IMG/VR virus record: IMGVR_UViG_3300025309_000020
Span: 1-47,002 of that record
Source of the DNA: a virus
Strand: one strand, 5' to 3'
Length of the DNA stretch: 47,002 nucleotides
Below, one piece after another: positions 36,798-44,760 of this stretch. The notes below the pieces were generated by a model. The model did no database searches. It was not told where the DNA came from and saw only the letters and a list, made by a program, of their open reading frames with translations. A program made the position numbers and the translations under genes. The stretch's first letter is position 1; every line of letters begins with the position of its first letter.

Positions 36798-37204
36798 TCA
36801 AGGTCTTCTTCGACCTCTTCGGTTTGGATCGAGGCGGAAGTGTCATAAACCCGAGCGGCAAGGAGCATTACCAGGTCAGCGGCGTTCTGTTTAACCCAGT
36901 CTTGCCAGGCGTCGTAATAATCCGGGTTTCCGGGCACAAAATCAAAGGCAACATATTTGCCGTCAACTTTGCGCTCAAACGCCCCTTTCTTAAACCCAGT
37001 GAGAATCGTCATACCGCCATTGAGCCGAGCGGCGGCATGGTTCGACTCAACCTTGTTACCGACTCGCTTAACACAGGCGTTGTGGTACTTCTGCCGTTCC
37101 GTGGTAGTCGGTAGTCGGTAATACAGGGTAATCGGTTCCGGATCGTCGCTCAGGTTATCAACCATCCGTAATTCATTCCTATCATCGCAATCTCTTCGTG
37201 CCAT
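36788..37204 (-). CDS. Tail assembly chaperone G
   Basis: 138 residues between the tail tube and tape measure genes, the canonical G position. Sequence is PEPITLYYRLPTTTERQKYH, then a helical middle, GNPDYYDAWQDWVKQNAADL and an acidic end EEVEEDLEGK at the slip site. The same gene starts the G-T fusion. Assigned by position, size and slippery sequence rather than sequence identity. Confidence 0.85.
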   Translation of the reverse strand: MARRDCDDRNELRMVDNLSDDPEPITLYYRLPTTTERQKYHNACVKRVGNKVESNHAAARLNGGMTILTGFKKGAFERKVDGKYVAFDFVPGNPDYYDAWQDWVKQNAADLVMLLAARVYDTSASIQTEEVEEDLEGK

Positions 37205-37226
37205 AATCCCCCCTTAAGGAATTGTG

Positions 37227-38504
37227 TTATACCCTGGCATATCCAGGTTGTAGGTTTTTGATCTTAATGATTACCGAGCCGTAAGTTGCATCTTCCAGCA
37301 CCTGCACGTTGCCAGTCTCGCCAACCGTCATGCCGTCAATCTTCGGGTCGGCGGAAAGGAGTTGCAGTTTCGGATAGATGATTTCAACTTGGTATTTGTT
37401 GCTGCCGTCGTAAAGAGCACCTTCAGCCAACAGCCGGAGACCAAATTGAGTATTGGCCGTTACGTGCTGCTGCAAAATCATCTCCCGCATTTTTCGGTCA
37501 ATGGTGACTGACTGCTCGCGGCCCTCCCGGTAACAGCCAGAGGCATATGCCCCGCCGGCGCCCGGAAAGAATTCGATAGCCAGTTTATTGCTGAACTTGC
37601 ATTCGATGCTGTTGATTTCGGAGGACAGGGTGCGCCCGCCGGCAAAGGTTGTGCCGTTCCAGGTTCCACCCATAACGACAGTGAGTTCTGATACTCGCAG
37701 CGGTGTTTCCTGAATCTTCGCCGGAAAGGTGAAGGCTGCCGCTTCGTCCGGAGTGTAGAGGACTTTGTAAGTGAAATCGGTTGCCGCGCCGCCCGGTGAG
37801 GTGATGGTAATCACTGCCGGAGTTGCCGCCGATACTGCAGAATAAGCTACCTCGGTCCAAACACCGGTCGTCAGTTCGATTCTGATACGTTGAACGTTAT
37901 CGAGTCGTTCTGCTGCAGTACTTCCTTCAACCGCATTGGCGGCCAGGGTAAGAGAGGTAGCGTTGCCGAGTGCGGTAATAGTTTCCTCCGTCACGTTGTC
38001 AACGTACTTGCCGGTTCCTTTGATGTCGCCGGAGATCCCAACCCAGTCATCTTTCTTGAAAGACATCGTTACCCCGTCAACAAACATCGACAGGAAACGC
38101 CGCTTGAGAATGGTTTTCCCGAGCCGTTGCATCGCTGAAAAGGAAGGGTTAGAGCGATTGATATCAACATCGCCGGCAATCGGCGTGATGGTATGCAGGT
38201 AGCCGTCACCGGCTGCCGTGGTAGCAATCGATCCAAGAGCACTGGCAAGCAGGAAGGCAAAGTGCTGTGGTTGCGCCTTCGGGAAGTTGAAACTGGCCTG
38301 AGCGGTCGCCCCGTTGTCGTAGATATAATCAGGCTCTTCCATCCCTGTCGCTTCATTGGCGTTGTTCTCCCGCCGCTGGACAAGAGTGATAATATCAGAG
38401 AGCCCAACCATCAACGACAGGTCGAGGGTCTGCTCGGTATTGATTGCCGTTTCCCGGTACGTCGATACCGCAAGCAGGTTGTGTTTTGCGCGGGTACTAA
38501 GCAT
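37227..38504 (-). CDS. Major tail (tube) protein
   Basis: 425 residues. Begins TRAKHNLLAVSTYRETAINT, then a beta-rich tail-tube body (FLSMFVDGVTMSFKKDDWVG, GDIKGTGKYVDN) and an Ig-like insertion around 195-260 (VITITSPGGAATDFTYKV). The C-terminal half repeats the tube fold (RVSELTVVMGG). Position just before G/GT and size agree with the V-type tube protein of long-tailed phages. Confidence 0.8.
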   Translation of the reverse strand: MLSTRAKHNLLAVSTYRETAINTEQTLDLSLMVGLSDIITLVQRRENNANEATGMEEPDYIYDNGATAQASFNFPKAQPQHFAFLLASALGSIATTAAGDGYLHTITPIAGDVDINRSNPSFSAMQRLGKTILKRRFLSMFVDGVTMSFKKDDWVGISGDIKGTGKYVDNVTEETITALGNATSLTLAANAVEGSTAAERLDNVQRIRIELTTGVWTEVAYSAVSAATPAVITITSPGGAATDFTYKVLYTPDEAAAFTFPAKIQETPLRVSELTVVMGGTWNGTTFAGGRTLSSEINSIECKFSNKLAIEFFPGAGGAYASGCYREGREQSVTIDRKMREMILQQHVTANTQFGLRLLAEGALYDGSNKYQVEIIYPKLQLLSADPKIDGMTVGETGNVQVLEDATYGSVIIKIKNLQPGYARV

Positions 38505-38679
38505 TGTCTACCTCCGCAGTCTTTGATTTTTTAACGGTCGGCTTTCGCACTTCCTCGAACCTGCCGCTTTCCTGGGGAGGAACTTCGCTGTAGATTACGC
38601 CAGGGGCATACTCGCGGTTTGCAAAGGGTCCATCGCACACCCTGAACCGTTCCTGCCCTGGTTTCAGTTTATATTCCAT
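38497..38679 (-). CDS. Small neck/tail protein, 60 residues
   Basis: MEYKLKPGQERFRVCDGPFA and an Arg/Lys-rich end. It overlaps the tail tube start by 8 bp. Similar small proteins occur between neck and tube genes; function unknown. Confidence 0.6.
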   Translation of the reverse strand: MEYKLKPGQERFRVCDGPFANREYAPGVIYSEVPPQESGRFEEVRKPTVKKSKTAEVDNA

Positions 38680-38688
38680 AGTTGCTCC

Positions 38689-39129
38689 TTATACGCTGGA
38701 TCGCTCCAGGGTGTAGATAAAGGTCCGGCCAATCCTGGCCAGCCATGTTGTTTCGTCTGCCTGAAAAAGTTCTGCCGGGGTATCCCTGCCGGTTTCAACC
38801 GTTTGCACCTCAGAGAGCCCGAGCCGGTTGTCGGTCAAAATATCTTCGGCGGCGTCAAGCAGGGCATAAACCCCGTTTGTGCCACAAAGTGGGTCATCGG
38901 CGGTCGTCACAAGTTCGGCGTAACCATAGATCGTTACGCTTGCTTTCAGTTCCATCATCTCGCCGGCCTCTTCCTGCCTGGTCATACCGTTGGAGTGGAT
39001 ACCCAGGCATTTGCTCGCGGTTCCTTCCGGTCGCCATCCAGGATGAGGAGTAATGTAGGCGTCTGACTGAGCGGCCAATAACGACACAACCTTGATCGCG
39101 GTCTTGATTGCCGGTAGCAGCGCTTTCAA
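38689..39129 (-). CDS. Tail terminator-like (gpU-position) protein
   Basis: 146 residues. A helix with MKALLPAIKTAIKVVSLLAA, then beta strands with KASVTIYGYAELV and a helical YALLDAAEDILTDN. Small alpha/beta layout and position between the joining protein and tube suit a terminator. Overlaps the 39126 stop by 4 nt. Confidence 0.6.
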   Translation of the reverse strand: MKALLPAIKTAIKVVSLLAAQSDAYITPHPGWRPEGTASKCLGIHSNGMTRQEEAGEMMELKASVTIYGYAELVTTADDPLCGTNGVYALLDAAEDILTDNRLGLSEVQTVETGRDTPAELFQADETTWLARIGRTFIYTLERSSV

Positions 39130-39443
39130 AATCTCGCCCCCATCGACCTGACCTTATCGCCCGGTTTCGGTAGCGCCAGGTTGACCGTAAAAACCGAGCT
39201 GTCAACCTTCACCGCGTCCACCGAGTACGTCACGCCGTCGAATACCATTTTCTGCCTGACGTGCGGTTCGGTGATGTCGGCGGCTTTGATCAGGACCTCG
39301 AACATTTCGATCCATGCGTCGTCAACCTCTGACCGGCCAGAGATTTTGTCACCGACGACACACACGACCGGCACCCCATCAATTACATGCGATGAGGCAA
39401 AGCCACCCAGATCGAAAGTTATACCGAGATCCTCTTGAATCAT
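39126..39443 (-). CDS. Head-tail joining protein, lambda FII-like
   Basis: 105 residues, beta-rich: DDAWIEMFEVLIKAADI, KMVFDGVTYSVDAVKVD, FTVNLALPKPGD. These match the layout of FII-like neck proteins. Overlaps both neighbours by 4 nt (head-tail joining block). Confidence 0.65.
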   Translation of the reverse strand: MIQEDLGITFDLGGFASSHVIDGVPVVCVVGDKISGRSEVDDAWIEMFEVLIKAADITEPHVRQKMVFDGVTYSVDAVKVDSSVFTVNLALPKPGDKVRSMGARF

Positions 39444-39691
39444 TTTCGCTTGCCGTGTTTTTCGGCAACTTCAGCCGGTTCGATCGGTTGCAGATAGGCG
39501 AGCATGGCCGGTGGCTGATAGCCGTCAATCCCGAGCACTTCCCCGGCTGCCCACTGGGTTTCCGTGGTAGTCGAGTAAAACTCCCCTGTTTTCACAAGGG
39601 AGTGCTGCCTGGTTGCAACTTGCTGCTCGGTCAAGGCAAGGATATTGCCAGGGCCGAGAGTAAACGGTTTCATTACTTGATACTTTTTCAT
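39440..39691 (-). CDS. Small neck-region protein, 83 residues
   Basis: MKKYQVMKPFTLGPGNILAL, with ALTEQQVATRQHSLVKTGEF in the middle and a Pro/Glu-rich end. Position right after the capsid gene recalls lambda FI. Preceded by ATAGGTGATACA before ATG 39691. Function unknown. Confidence 0.6.
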   Translation of the reverse strand: MKKYQVMKPFTLGPGNILALTEQQVATRQHSLVKTGEFYSTTTETQWAAGEVLGIDGYQPPAMLAYLQPIEPAEVAEKHGKRK

Positions 39692-39702
39692 TGTATCACC
39701 TA

Positions 39703-40650
39703 TCAGGTCATGGTTACTAAACAGGCTTTCTGCCAGTAGCCATAGGCCACGTTGCGCCAGGCATCAACGCCGTATTGGTGTTTGGCCTCTTTGAACTCAA
39801 GCTCTGAACCTTCGGCTATTGCGGCCAGTCGTACCGGCTCTTCTTCCTGCCGGATAATCGGACGAACCCGGCCATCAGTGTTGAACACCGCGAACTTGTC
39901 GGTCCAGGTAGCAAAACGAACAGAAGGGACAACTTTGATACTGAACCCGGATTTCTTTAGGGTGTTATCTGCCCCTCCAGCAAAGGCCCCAGCGGTTACC
40001 GCGGTATTTGCGGCCATCATGTAATCAATTGGCACAAGTACCACGAAGTTCTTAGCGTTCTCATTCATCGGCTCGCCCTGGTCGTCCTTGAATGCAACGA
40101 TCTGTGCGATTGCTTTGTAGATGCACATTGCCATTTCTTCAGCACTCGGGGACGCAACAGAACCGTGAACCTGAGCAGGCAGAGCAGAGATATCGATACT
40201 GATTGAGTTGGCCTGCGTGCCGGAATTGCCTTCAGCGTGAGTAGTGGAGAAGAAATATTGACCATCGTAACAGAGACCAGCCGCACCGTTCAAAATCAAC
40301 GTAGCGCCAAGACTGGCCCAGTGTGAATTAGTCCGGTCGGCCATATCTTGAATACGGATAAGGGTTTGTCCGGTCTTATCTCTGCGAAGATCCTGCAGTA
40401 AAATTTCTTCGGTCGCCTCAAAGTGCTTATTGCGAACGTCGAAACCGTTTTCTCTGAACCCCTTTGCGTTACGCCCACCAACCCACTCACGCATGACCGG
40501 GGCTTGCCCGAGCCATTTGTAAGTCTCCAACTCCTGATTGGACTGGAACAGCATGGAGATTTCATCGATCCATGCGGAACCGGTGTTTTGCGAAAGTGCT
40601 TCGTAAAACGTCCCGATAATGGCCCTTGATCCTAAACTTTTAATTCCCAT
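39703..40650 (-). CDS. Major capsid protein, Mu gpT-like
   Basis: 315 residues. The start is ALSQNTGSAWIDEISMLFQS, then KWLGQAPVMREWVGGR, the hallmark N-terminus of the Mu gpT major head family (HK97 fold). A terminal VDAWRNVAYGYWQKA is also typical. Combining this capsid with a lambda-like terminase and portal shows a mosaic head module. Well supported by recognition of the segment. Confidence 0.9.
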   Translation of the reverse strand: MGIKSLGSRAIIGTFYEALSQNTGSAWIDEISMLFQSNQELETYKWLGQAPVMREWVGGRNAKGFRENGFDVRNKHFEATEEILLQDLRRDKTGQTLIRIQDMADRTNSHWASLGATLILNGAAGLCYDGQYFFSTTHAEGNSGTQANSISIDISALPAQVHGSVASPSAEEMAMCIYKAIAQIVAFKDDQGEPMNENAKNFVVLVPIDYMMAANTAVTAGAFAGGADNTLKKSGFSIKVVPSVRFATWTDKFAVFNTDGRVRPIIRQEEEPVRLAAIAEGSELEFKEAKHQYGVDAWRNVAYGYWQKACLVTMT

Positions 40651-40723
40651 TTTTTACCCTCCTGTCATCGCGACAGTAGTTTGCCCCTCAGCCCTGCCTC
40701 CCGGCGGTCCTCGGGGTCGTTAA

Positions 40724-41488
40724 TTACGCCACCGTCCAAATTCCTTTCAGGTCGGTAATACAGGGGCCGTCGGCATGGCCAAGATCGAACTGGAAGGGGT
40801 CGCCGCGACAAGCCGTTGCTTTGGTGTTGACTGCTACGCCGCCATCGGCCCCGGCAATGTTCGGACCCATAAACTTGTCTGCGTTATCCGGGTCAACCGA
40901 AACTTGCACGGTGCCAAACGGACCAGCACAAACCACCGTTACGTCACGGAGAGCAACAGCAGTCGCACAAATGGTTATGACCGTATCTACCGTGCAAAAA
41001 ATGTACTTGCCGTTATCTTGAGCGTCGAGAGTGAGCGTTGACGCCGCCAGAGTCTCACGGACCTTGCCGTCATAGGGATCTTTGAACTTGTCAACGTCAT
41101 ATTCAACCTCAGCCACGCCGGTAGAAACAAAGCGACGGACAAAGCCGATAAAGACGCCGCCAGTGGGGAGCATGGTAAAGGTGTTGTCGTCAGTAGCATA
41201 GACCGGCTGTCCGACATCGGTAATTACCACCCCGGCAACCGTCAGGACGACTGAGCCTTTCTTGTCAAACCGAGCATTGATTGCAGTGGCGGCTCCAAGA
41301 GAGTTGTCAAAGATGTTGATCGAGAACCCGCAAAAGAGATCAGCGGAGGTAAGCGGTCGGCAATGGCCGGTAGCCTTCACCACGCCACCAGCCGCGCCTT
41401 CGTAAATGATATCAGCCGCAACCATCGGGATTTCGTTGATATCGCCTAAAACCTTATCGCGCGGCGTATTCACTGCGAGAGTAGTCAT
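40724..41488 (-). CDS. Capsid cement/decoration protein
   Basis: 254 residues. The first ~130 (IPMVAADIIYEGAAGGVVKA, KKGSVVLTVAGVVITDVGQP, GVFIGFVRRFVSTGVAEVEY) match the DUF2190-like small beta-barrel cement fold. The C-terminal ~110 form a second beta-rich domain with several Cys, perhaps surface-exposed. It lies between scaffold and capsid genes. ATG 41488 follows ATAGGTGACAAC. Confidence 0.7.
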   Translation of the reverse strand: MTTLAVNTPRDKVLGDINEIPMVAADIIYEGAAGGVVKATGHCRPLTSADLFCGFSINIFDNSLGAATAINARFDKKGSVVLTVAGVVITDVGQPVYATDDNTFTMLPTGGVFIGFVRRFVSTGVAEVEYDVDKFKDPYDGKVRETLAASTLTLDAQDNGKYIFCTVDTVITICATAVALRDVTVVCAGPFGTVQVSVDPDNADKFMGPNIAGADGGVAVNTKATACRGDPFQFDLGHADGPCITDLKGIWTVA

Positions 41489-41505
41489 GTTGTCACCTAT
41501 AATTT

Positions 41506-41540
41506 GAATTACGAAATTGTAATTACGGTTTCGTAATTAC
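41506..41540. repeat. Short tandem GTAATTAC motifs overlapping a stop codon
   Basis: GAATTAC (41506-41512), GTAATTAC (41519-41526) and GTAATTAC (41533-41540) are spaced 13-14 bp. The last includes the protease stop. Palindromic half-sites suggest a binding array just before the cement/capsid genes. Confidence 0.55.
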
Positions 41541-42604
41541 TTGGTTTGTCCAAAAATCCTGACCCGGCCTTCCTTCTCGGCTTTACGGAATGCCAGGTAC
41601 GCGCCGAAACTGCGGAACTCGTCACGGACATCTTCCGACTTGTCCCAGGCGGCCTGTGCCATCTCTTCGATGGTCCCGGTCTCTTTCTTGCCGGTAGCCG
41701 TCAAATTCTCGCCATCGACAGGCGGGATTATCGGTGCGGCGTTCTGCTGGATATTGGTCAGTGTGGTCGCCCGGAGAGTCTTTTCTGCGGCAACGATGGC
41801 AAGAGCGGCATCGGCTGCGGTGGATTTGCCGTCAAGGGCCATGTTCTCGATCAGCGCTTCGTGACCTGGTACAGATTGCTCGCGAACCCCTTTGATTCTC
41901 AGCTGCTCGGCGGTAGCGCCTTCAGTTTTGGCTTGCGCCAGTTTTTCTGCCATTCCGGCGAGGGCTTCGTCAATAATAGCCTTCACCAAGTCCGGGTGAT
42001 CTTTTTTCAGTGTCTGCAGGTCCATTATTGGCCTCATCGGTGTAATTTTGGGCTTATCTGCCCGGTCTGTTTCCTGAAGCTCAGAAAACACGGAAATTCT
42101 TGTGTTGGCATCGGCCCCCAAGGGCACGAAAGAGGTTTCAATCACCTCTGACTCCATCCATACTTCAGCCGGCCCAGTTAATTCCTGGCCGTTGACCACC
42201 ATGGAAGCGCCTTCTTTCAGCTCCATAACCATTTTCGGCCTGACTCCTATTGAAGCTTGCCAGGGGAAACCTTCAGCGGCAAGGCCCTTGATCTCCTTGG
42301 CTGAATCGGTTGCGTCGGAAAAGATCCCACTTACCCAAAAACTCGAATCTTTCGAGGTACTGGTCGAATAGCCGACAATCTTATCAGGGTCATGATTCTT
42401 GAATATCGGCATCTGTTGTTTGGCCTGTATCCCGGATACACTCACCGCCAGTTTACCCCACCACCTTTCAACCACGGCCCCGGTATATGCCTCGATCTCA
42501 AAGCCTGACAGTTCGGTTTTGTCCGGCATTTTCTTGAAGTTGACCACCGACTCAAAAGAGAGTTTTGAGCACTTGGCTTTACTGATATCGATTTTATTGC
42601 TCAT
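41537..42604 (-). CDS. Prohead protease fused to scaffold
   Basis: 355 residues. N-terminal ~170 is a phage prohead protease-like domain: MPIFKNHDPDKIVGYS gives the likely catalytic His71, and GFPWQASIGVRP the catalytic Ser118; SEVIETSFVPLGA is also conserved. The C-terminal ~180 residues are helical and Ala/Glu/Lys-rich, as expected for a scaffolding region. It matures the shell and is cleaved away. The start overlaps the portal stop by 11 bp. Confidence 0.85.
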   Translation of the reverse strand: MSNKIDISKAKCSKLSFESVVNFKKMPDKTELSGFEIEAYTGAVVERWWGKLAVSVSGIQAKQQMPIFKNHDPDKIVGYSTSTSKDSSFWVSGIFSDATDSAKEIKGLAAEGFPWQASIGVRPKMVMELKEGASMVVNGQELTGPAEVWMESEVIETSFVPLGADANTRISVFSELQETDRADKPKITPMRPIMDLQTLKKDHPDLVKAIIDEALAGMAEKLAQAKTEGATAEQLRIKGVREQSVPGHEALIENMALDGKSTAADAALAIVAAEKTLRATTLTNIQQNAAPIIPPVDGENLTATGKKETGTIEEMAQAAWDKSEDVRDEFRSFGAYLAFRKAEKEGRVRIFGQTK

Positions 42605-44171
42605 CCGGCTTGTCCTCTTCTTTTTTTTGCCCTTCCAGTTCAGCAGCCGCCAAGGTAACAGAAGTTGTGGTCATCATGTTGTCGGCCCGCCGTTGTTCGA
42701 TTTCTTTTTTGCGCTGCCGGTAAATCGTATCTCGGTCGCGTCCAGTTAGAGCAGTTGCCTCGATAGCCTCGTTACTCAGTCCCGCTTCGATCCGCATTAC
42801 CGCCGCTGTGATTGCCTCAGATTCCTTAATGTGCCCAGGAGCATCGCCTACCCATTCACAGCCAAGCCATGCTTGTTTGATGAGGGGATCTCCGTTTAAA
42901 AAACCAGGGGCATAGATCCGCCCGGACGCTACGCCTTCGGTCAGCCATAACTCATAGATTGGATCACAATATTTCTCGCCGACTTTATCCCGCCACCCCT
43001 TGAAAACTCGCCACGCCTCAAGAAAAGCCGCCTGTGCCGCCGTGAATGAGGTGTTGAACAGTTTCAGCATGATTTCCACAGGGATTCCGAGCCGTGCGCC
43101 AATCTGCTTTGCTACTGCATCGTGGAAACCTTCGAAAGCAACGTTCGGTATCTTCGGCTCGGCAAAAGAAACCTCTTCACCTTCCGCCAGATCAAGGATA
43201 TTGCCGTTGCCGAGTTTAAAATCCTTGTCGCTGTTTGATCCGCCAGTTTCCGCCTGGGTGTCGAGCAGATCGAGCCCGCCGCCTTCCGCCGATTTCACGA
43301 ATACCGTGAAGAGAGAAGAAACCACCGCCCGCATGATTTCGTTCTCGGTCATCCGGGAAAGCTGCTTGATTTCCTCGATAACAGGTGCAAGAAATGGGAT
43401 GCCGCGATGTTGGCCTACTCTTACCTTATGGTAGAGTAGCCATGCTATCTTCTGGCCGGCCCGGTTGTATGCTTTAACCGTTGTCCATTCGCGGGTCTTC
43501 ATGTACCGGGCGCCTGGATGAGTGGTCAGCACATCGTAGCTTTCAACCGCGCCGTTGCCGTCCCGCTTCACCCCGCCAGAATGGGTGTCTGAATCGGTTA
43601 CGTTGTCTTTGTTGCAGATCCGGTCCGCTTCGGTGAGTTGGATTTTGAGTCCGTAGGCGTCGCCTGGATATTTTTTGTAAGGGGTAGAGATAAGTACGTC
43701 GCCATTCTCAAGGGCTGATCTAAAAGAAAGCTCCTGAAGGCCGTAAAAAGACAGTTGCCGTTCCAGGTCGCAGGTCTTGACGAACAACCGGAATTCAGCC
43801 TCGGTTTTCGCTTCCCAGGCGCTCGCAGTCTCTTCATCAAGTCCGAGAATATCCCGGTTGATAGTGCATTGCAGGGTGAGGCCAGTACCGATGACAGATG
43901 TAACGTTGGTATCGATTGCCGCCCCGCCTATGGAATTGTTGCGGTAAAGGTCACGGGATGCTTCGCGGAGTTCGGGAAGATCGGGGAGAGTGTCAGAGTC
44001 AGCATCACCGCCTGATTTGAGCCAGCCGGAAAGAGCGCGGCGTGATTTACTGGCTCCATGGTAGGAGTTCGCCATCAGGAAGGCGGCGCGGGTCCGGTAC
44101 ACCTTGGCGGCGTATTCCGGCATAACCAGCGCCAGGCCCTTCTCCCACATTGACGGCTTCGGGGCGCGCAT
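42594..44171 (-). CDS. Portal protein, lambda family
   Basis: 525 residues. Opening AAKVYRTRAAFLMANSYHGA, then NNSIGGAAIDTNVTSVIGTG (the clip/wing start typical of lambda gpB-like portals), HKVRVGQHRGIPFLAPVIEE, and RLGIPVEIMLKLFNTSFTAA near the C-terminus. It forms the dodecameric ring for packaging and ejection. Begins one base before the gpW-like stop ends. Confidence 0.95.
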   Translation of the reverse strand: MRAPKPSMWEKGLALVMPEYAAKVYRTRAAFLMANSYHGASKSRRALSGWLKSGGDADSDTLPDLPELREASRDLYRNNSIGGAAIDTNVTSVIGTGLTLQCTINRDILGLDEETASAWEAKTEAEFRLFVKTCDLERQLSFYGLQELSFRSALENGDVLISTPYKKYPGDAYGLKIQLTEADRICNKDNVTDSDTHSGGVKRDGNGAVESYDVLTTHPGARYMKTREWTTVKAYNRAGQKIAWLLYHKVRVGQHRGIPFLAPVIEEIKQLSRMTENEIMRAVVSSLFTVFVKSAEGGGLDLLDTQAETGGSNSDKDFKLGNGNILDLAEGEEVSFAEPKIPNVAFEGFHDAVAKQIGARLGIPVEIMLKLFNTSFTAAQAAFLEAWRVFKGWRDKVGEKYCDPIYELWLTEGVASGRIYAPGFLNGDPLIKQAWLGCEWVGDAPGHIKESEAITAAVMRIEAGLSNEAIEATALTGRDRDTIYRQRKKEIEQRRADNMMTTTSVTLAAAELEGQKKEEDKPDEQ

Positions 44172-44392
44172 CAGCAGTCCACCGGAGTTATGCCACGAAC
44201 CCTGATCCCGCGCCGCCCGGTTGCCGCTTTTGTAGCAAGGGGCATCAGGTACTTTTCACGGGCGTAGAGGGTAGCAAGGTCGGCTTTGGTGTACTTGCGG
44301 CCAGACACTTCCATTGACTGAGCGCCTGACTCAATCGCCTGAATAGCCGCTTGGACGCTTTCGAGCTGTTCGAGGTAGGTTTTGATTGCCAT
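44171..44392 (-). CDS. gpW-like head-tail joining protein
   Basis: 73 residues from ATG 44392 (AGGGTGCCA upstream). Pattern: two helices around a short hairpin: KTYLEQLESVQAAIQAIESG, then SGRKYTKADLATLYAREKYL. Matches lambda gpW in size, position (between TerL region and portal) and layout. A leftward terminator-like hairpin precedes it. Confidence 0.8.
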   Translation of the reverse strand: MAIKTYLEQLESVQAAIQAIESGAQSMEVSGRKYTKADLATLYAREKYLMPLATKAATGRRGIRVRGITPVDC

Positions 44393-44412
44393 TGGCACCC
44401 TGAAAATACAAA

Positions 44413-44449
44413 AAGCCCCTTAACGCAGTTGTGATAGCGTCAGGGGCTT
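44413..44449 (-). terminator. Terminator-like hairpin inside the late operon
   Basis: Leftward AAGCCCCT/AGGGGCTT arms (44442-44449/44413-44420) with an inner ACGC/GCGT pair, followed by TTTTTG. It separates the terminase genes from gpW/portal, so it must be leaky or antiterminated. Confidence 0.65.
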
Positions 44450-44484
44450 CAATTACCCGTTTAGGGTTTCAGCTTCCCTTAATT

Positions 44485-44527
44485 GCTCCAGTATTACATA
44501 AAAAAAAATGAATTGCAAGAATGTAAT
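44485..44527 (-). promoter_or_regulatory. Possible weak promoter with ATTACAT dyad
   Basis: On the minus strand TTGCAA, 17 bp, TAATAC is a weak sigma70 match. Flanking ATTACAT/ATGTAAT (44493-44499/44521-44527) forms an inverted repeat. The region also has a T10 tract. It lies upstream of the terminator-like hairpin, so it may supply transcription for capsid genes. Tentative. Confidence 0.3.
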
Positions 44528-44535
44528 TAAAAAAA

Positions 44536-44760
44536 TCACACCCCTCCGCTCCTAACACCTCTTTTTTTCTGCAGCCGCACAATCTCATTACGACTCACCC
44601 CCATGTCACCAAGCCCACCCATGTGCATGTTCACCTGAAAATTGATTTGTCCGGTGTACCTCTCCGCCTTGGCCGCCGCCATTCTGAGCGCAACACCAGA
44701 AATAATTTCAACCTGATCGTCATCGAAATTGGCAAGGAGTTTTGCAAGGGTCTGGTTCAT
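44536..44760 (-). CDS. Small protein between terminase and gpW, 74 residues
   Basis: ATG 44760 overlaps the TerL stop (ATGA). A helical start (LAKLLANFDDDQVEIISGVA), QINFQVNMHMGGLGDMGVS in the middle, and a terminal RNEIVRLQKKRGV that looks like a short DNA-binding helix. Unknown function; perhaps packaging accessory. Confidence 0.6.
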   Translation of the reverse strand: MNQTLAKLLANFDDDQVEIISGVALRMAAAKAERYTGQINFQVNMHMGGLGDMGVSRNEIVRLQKKRGVRSGGV

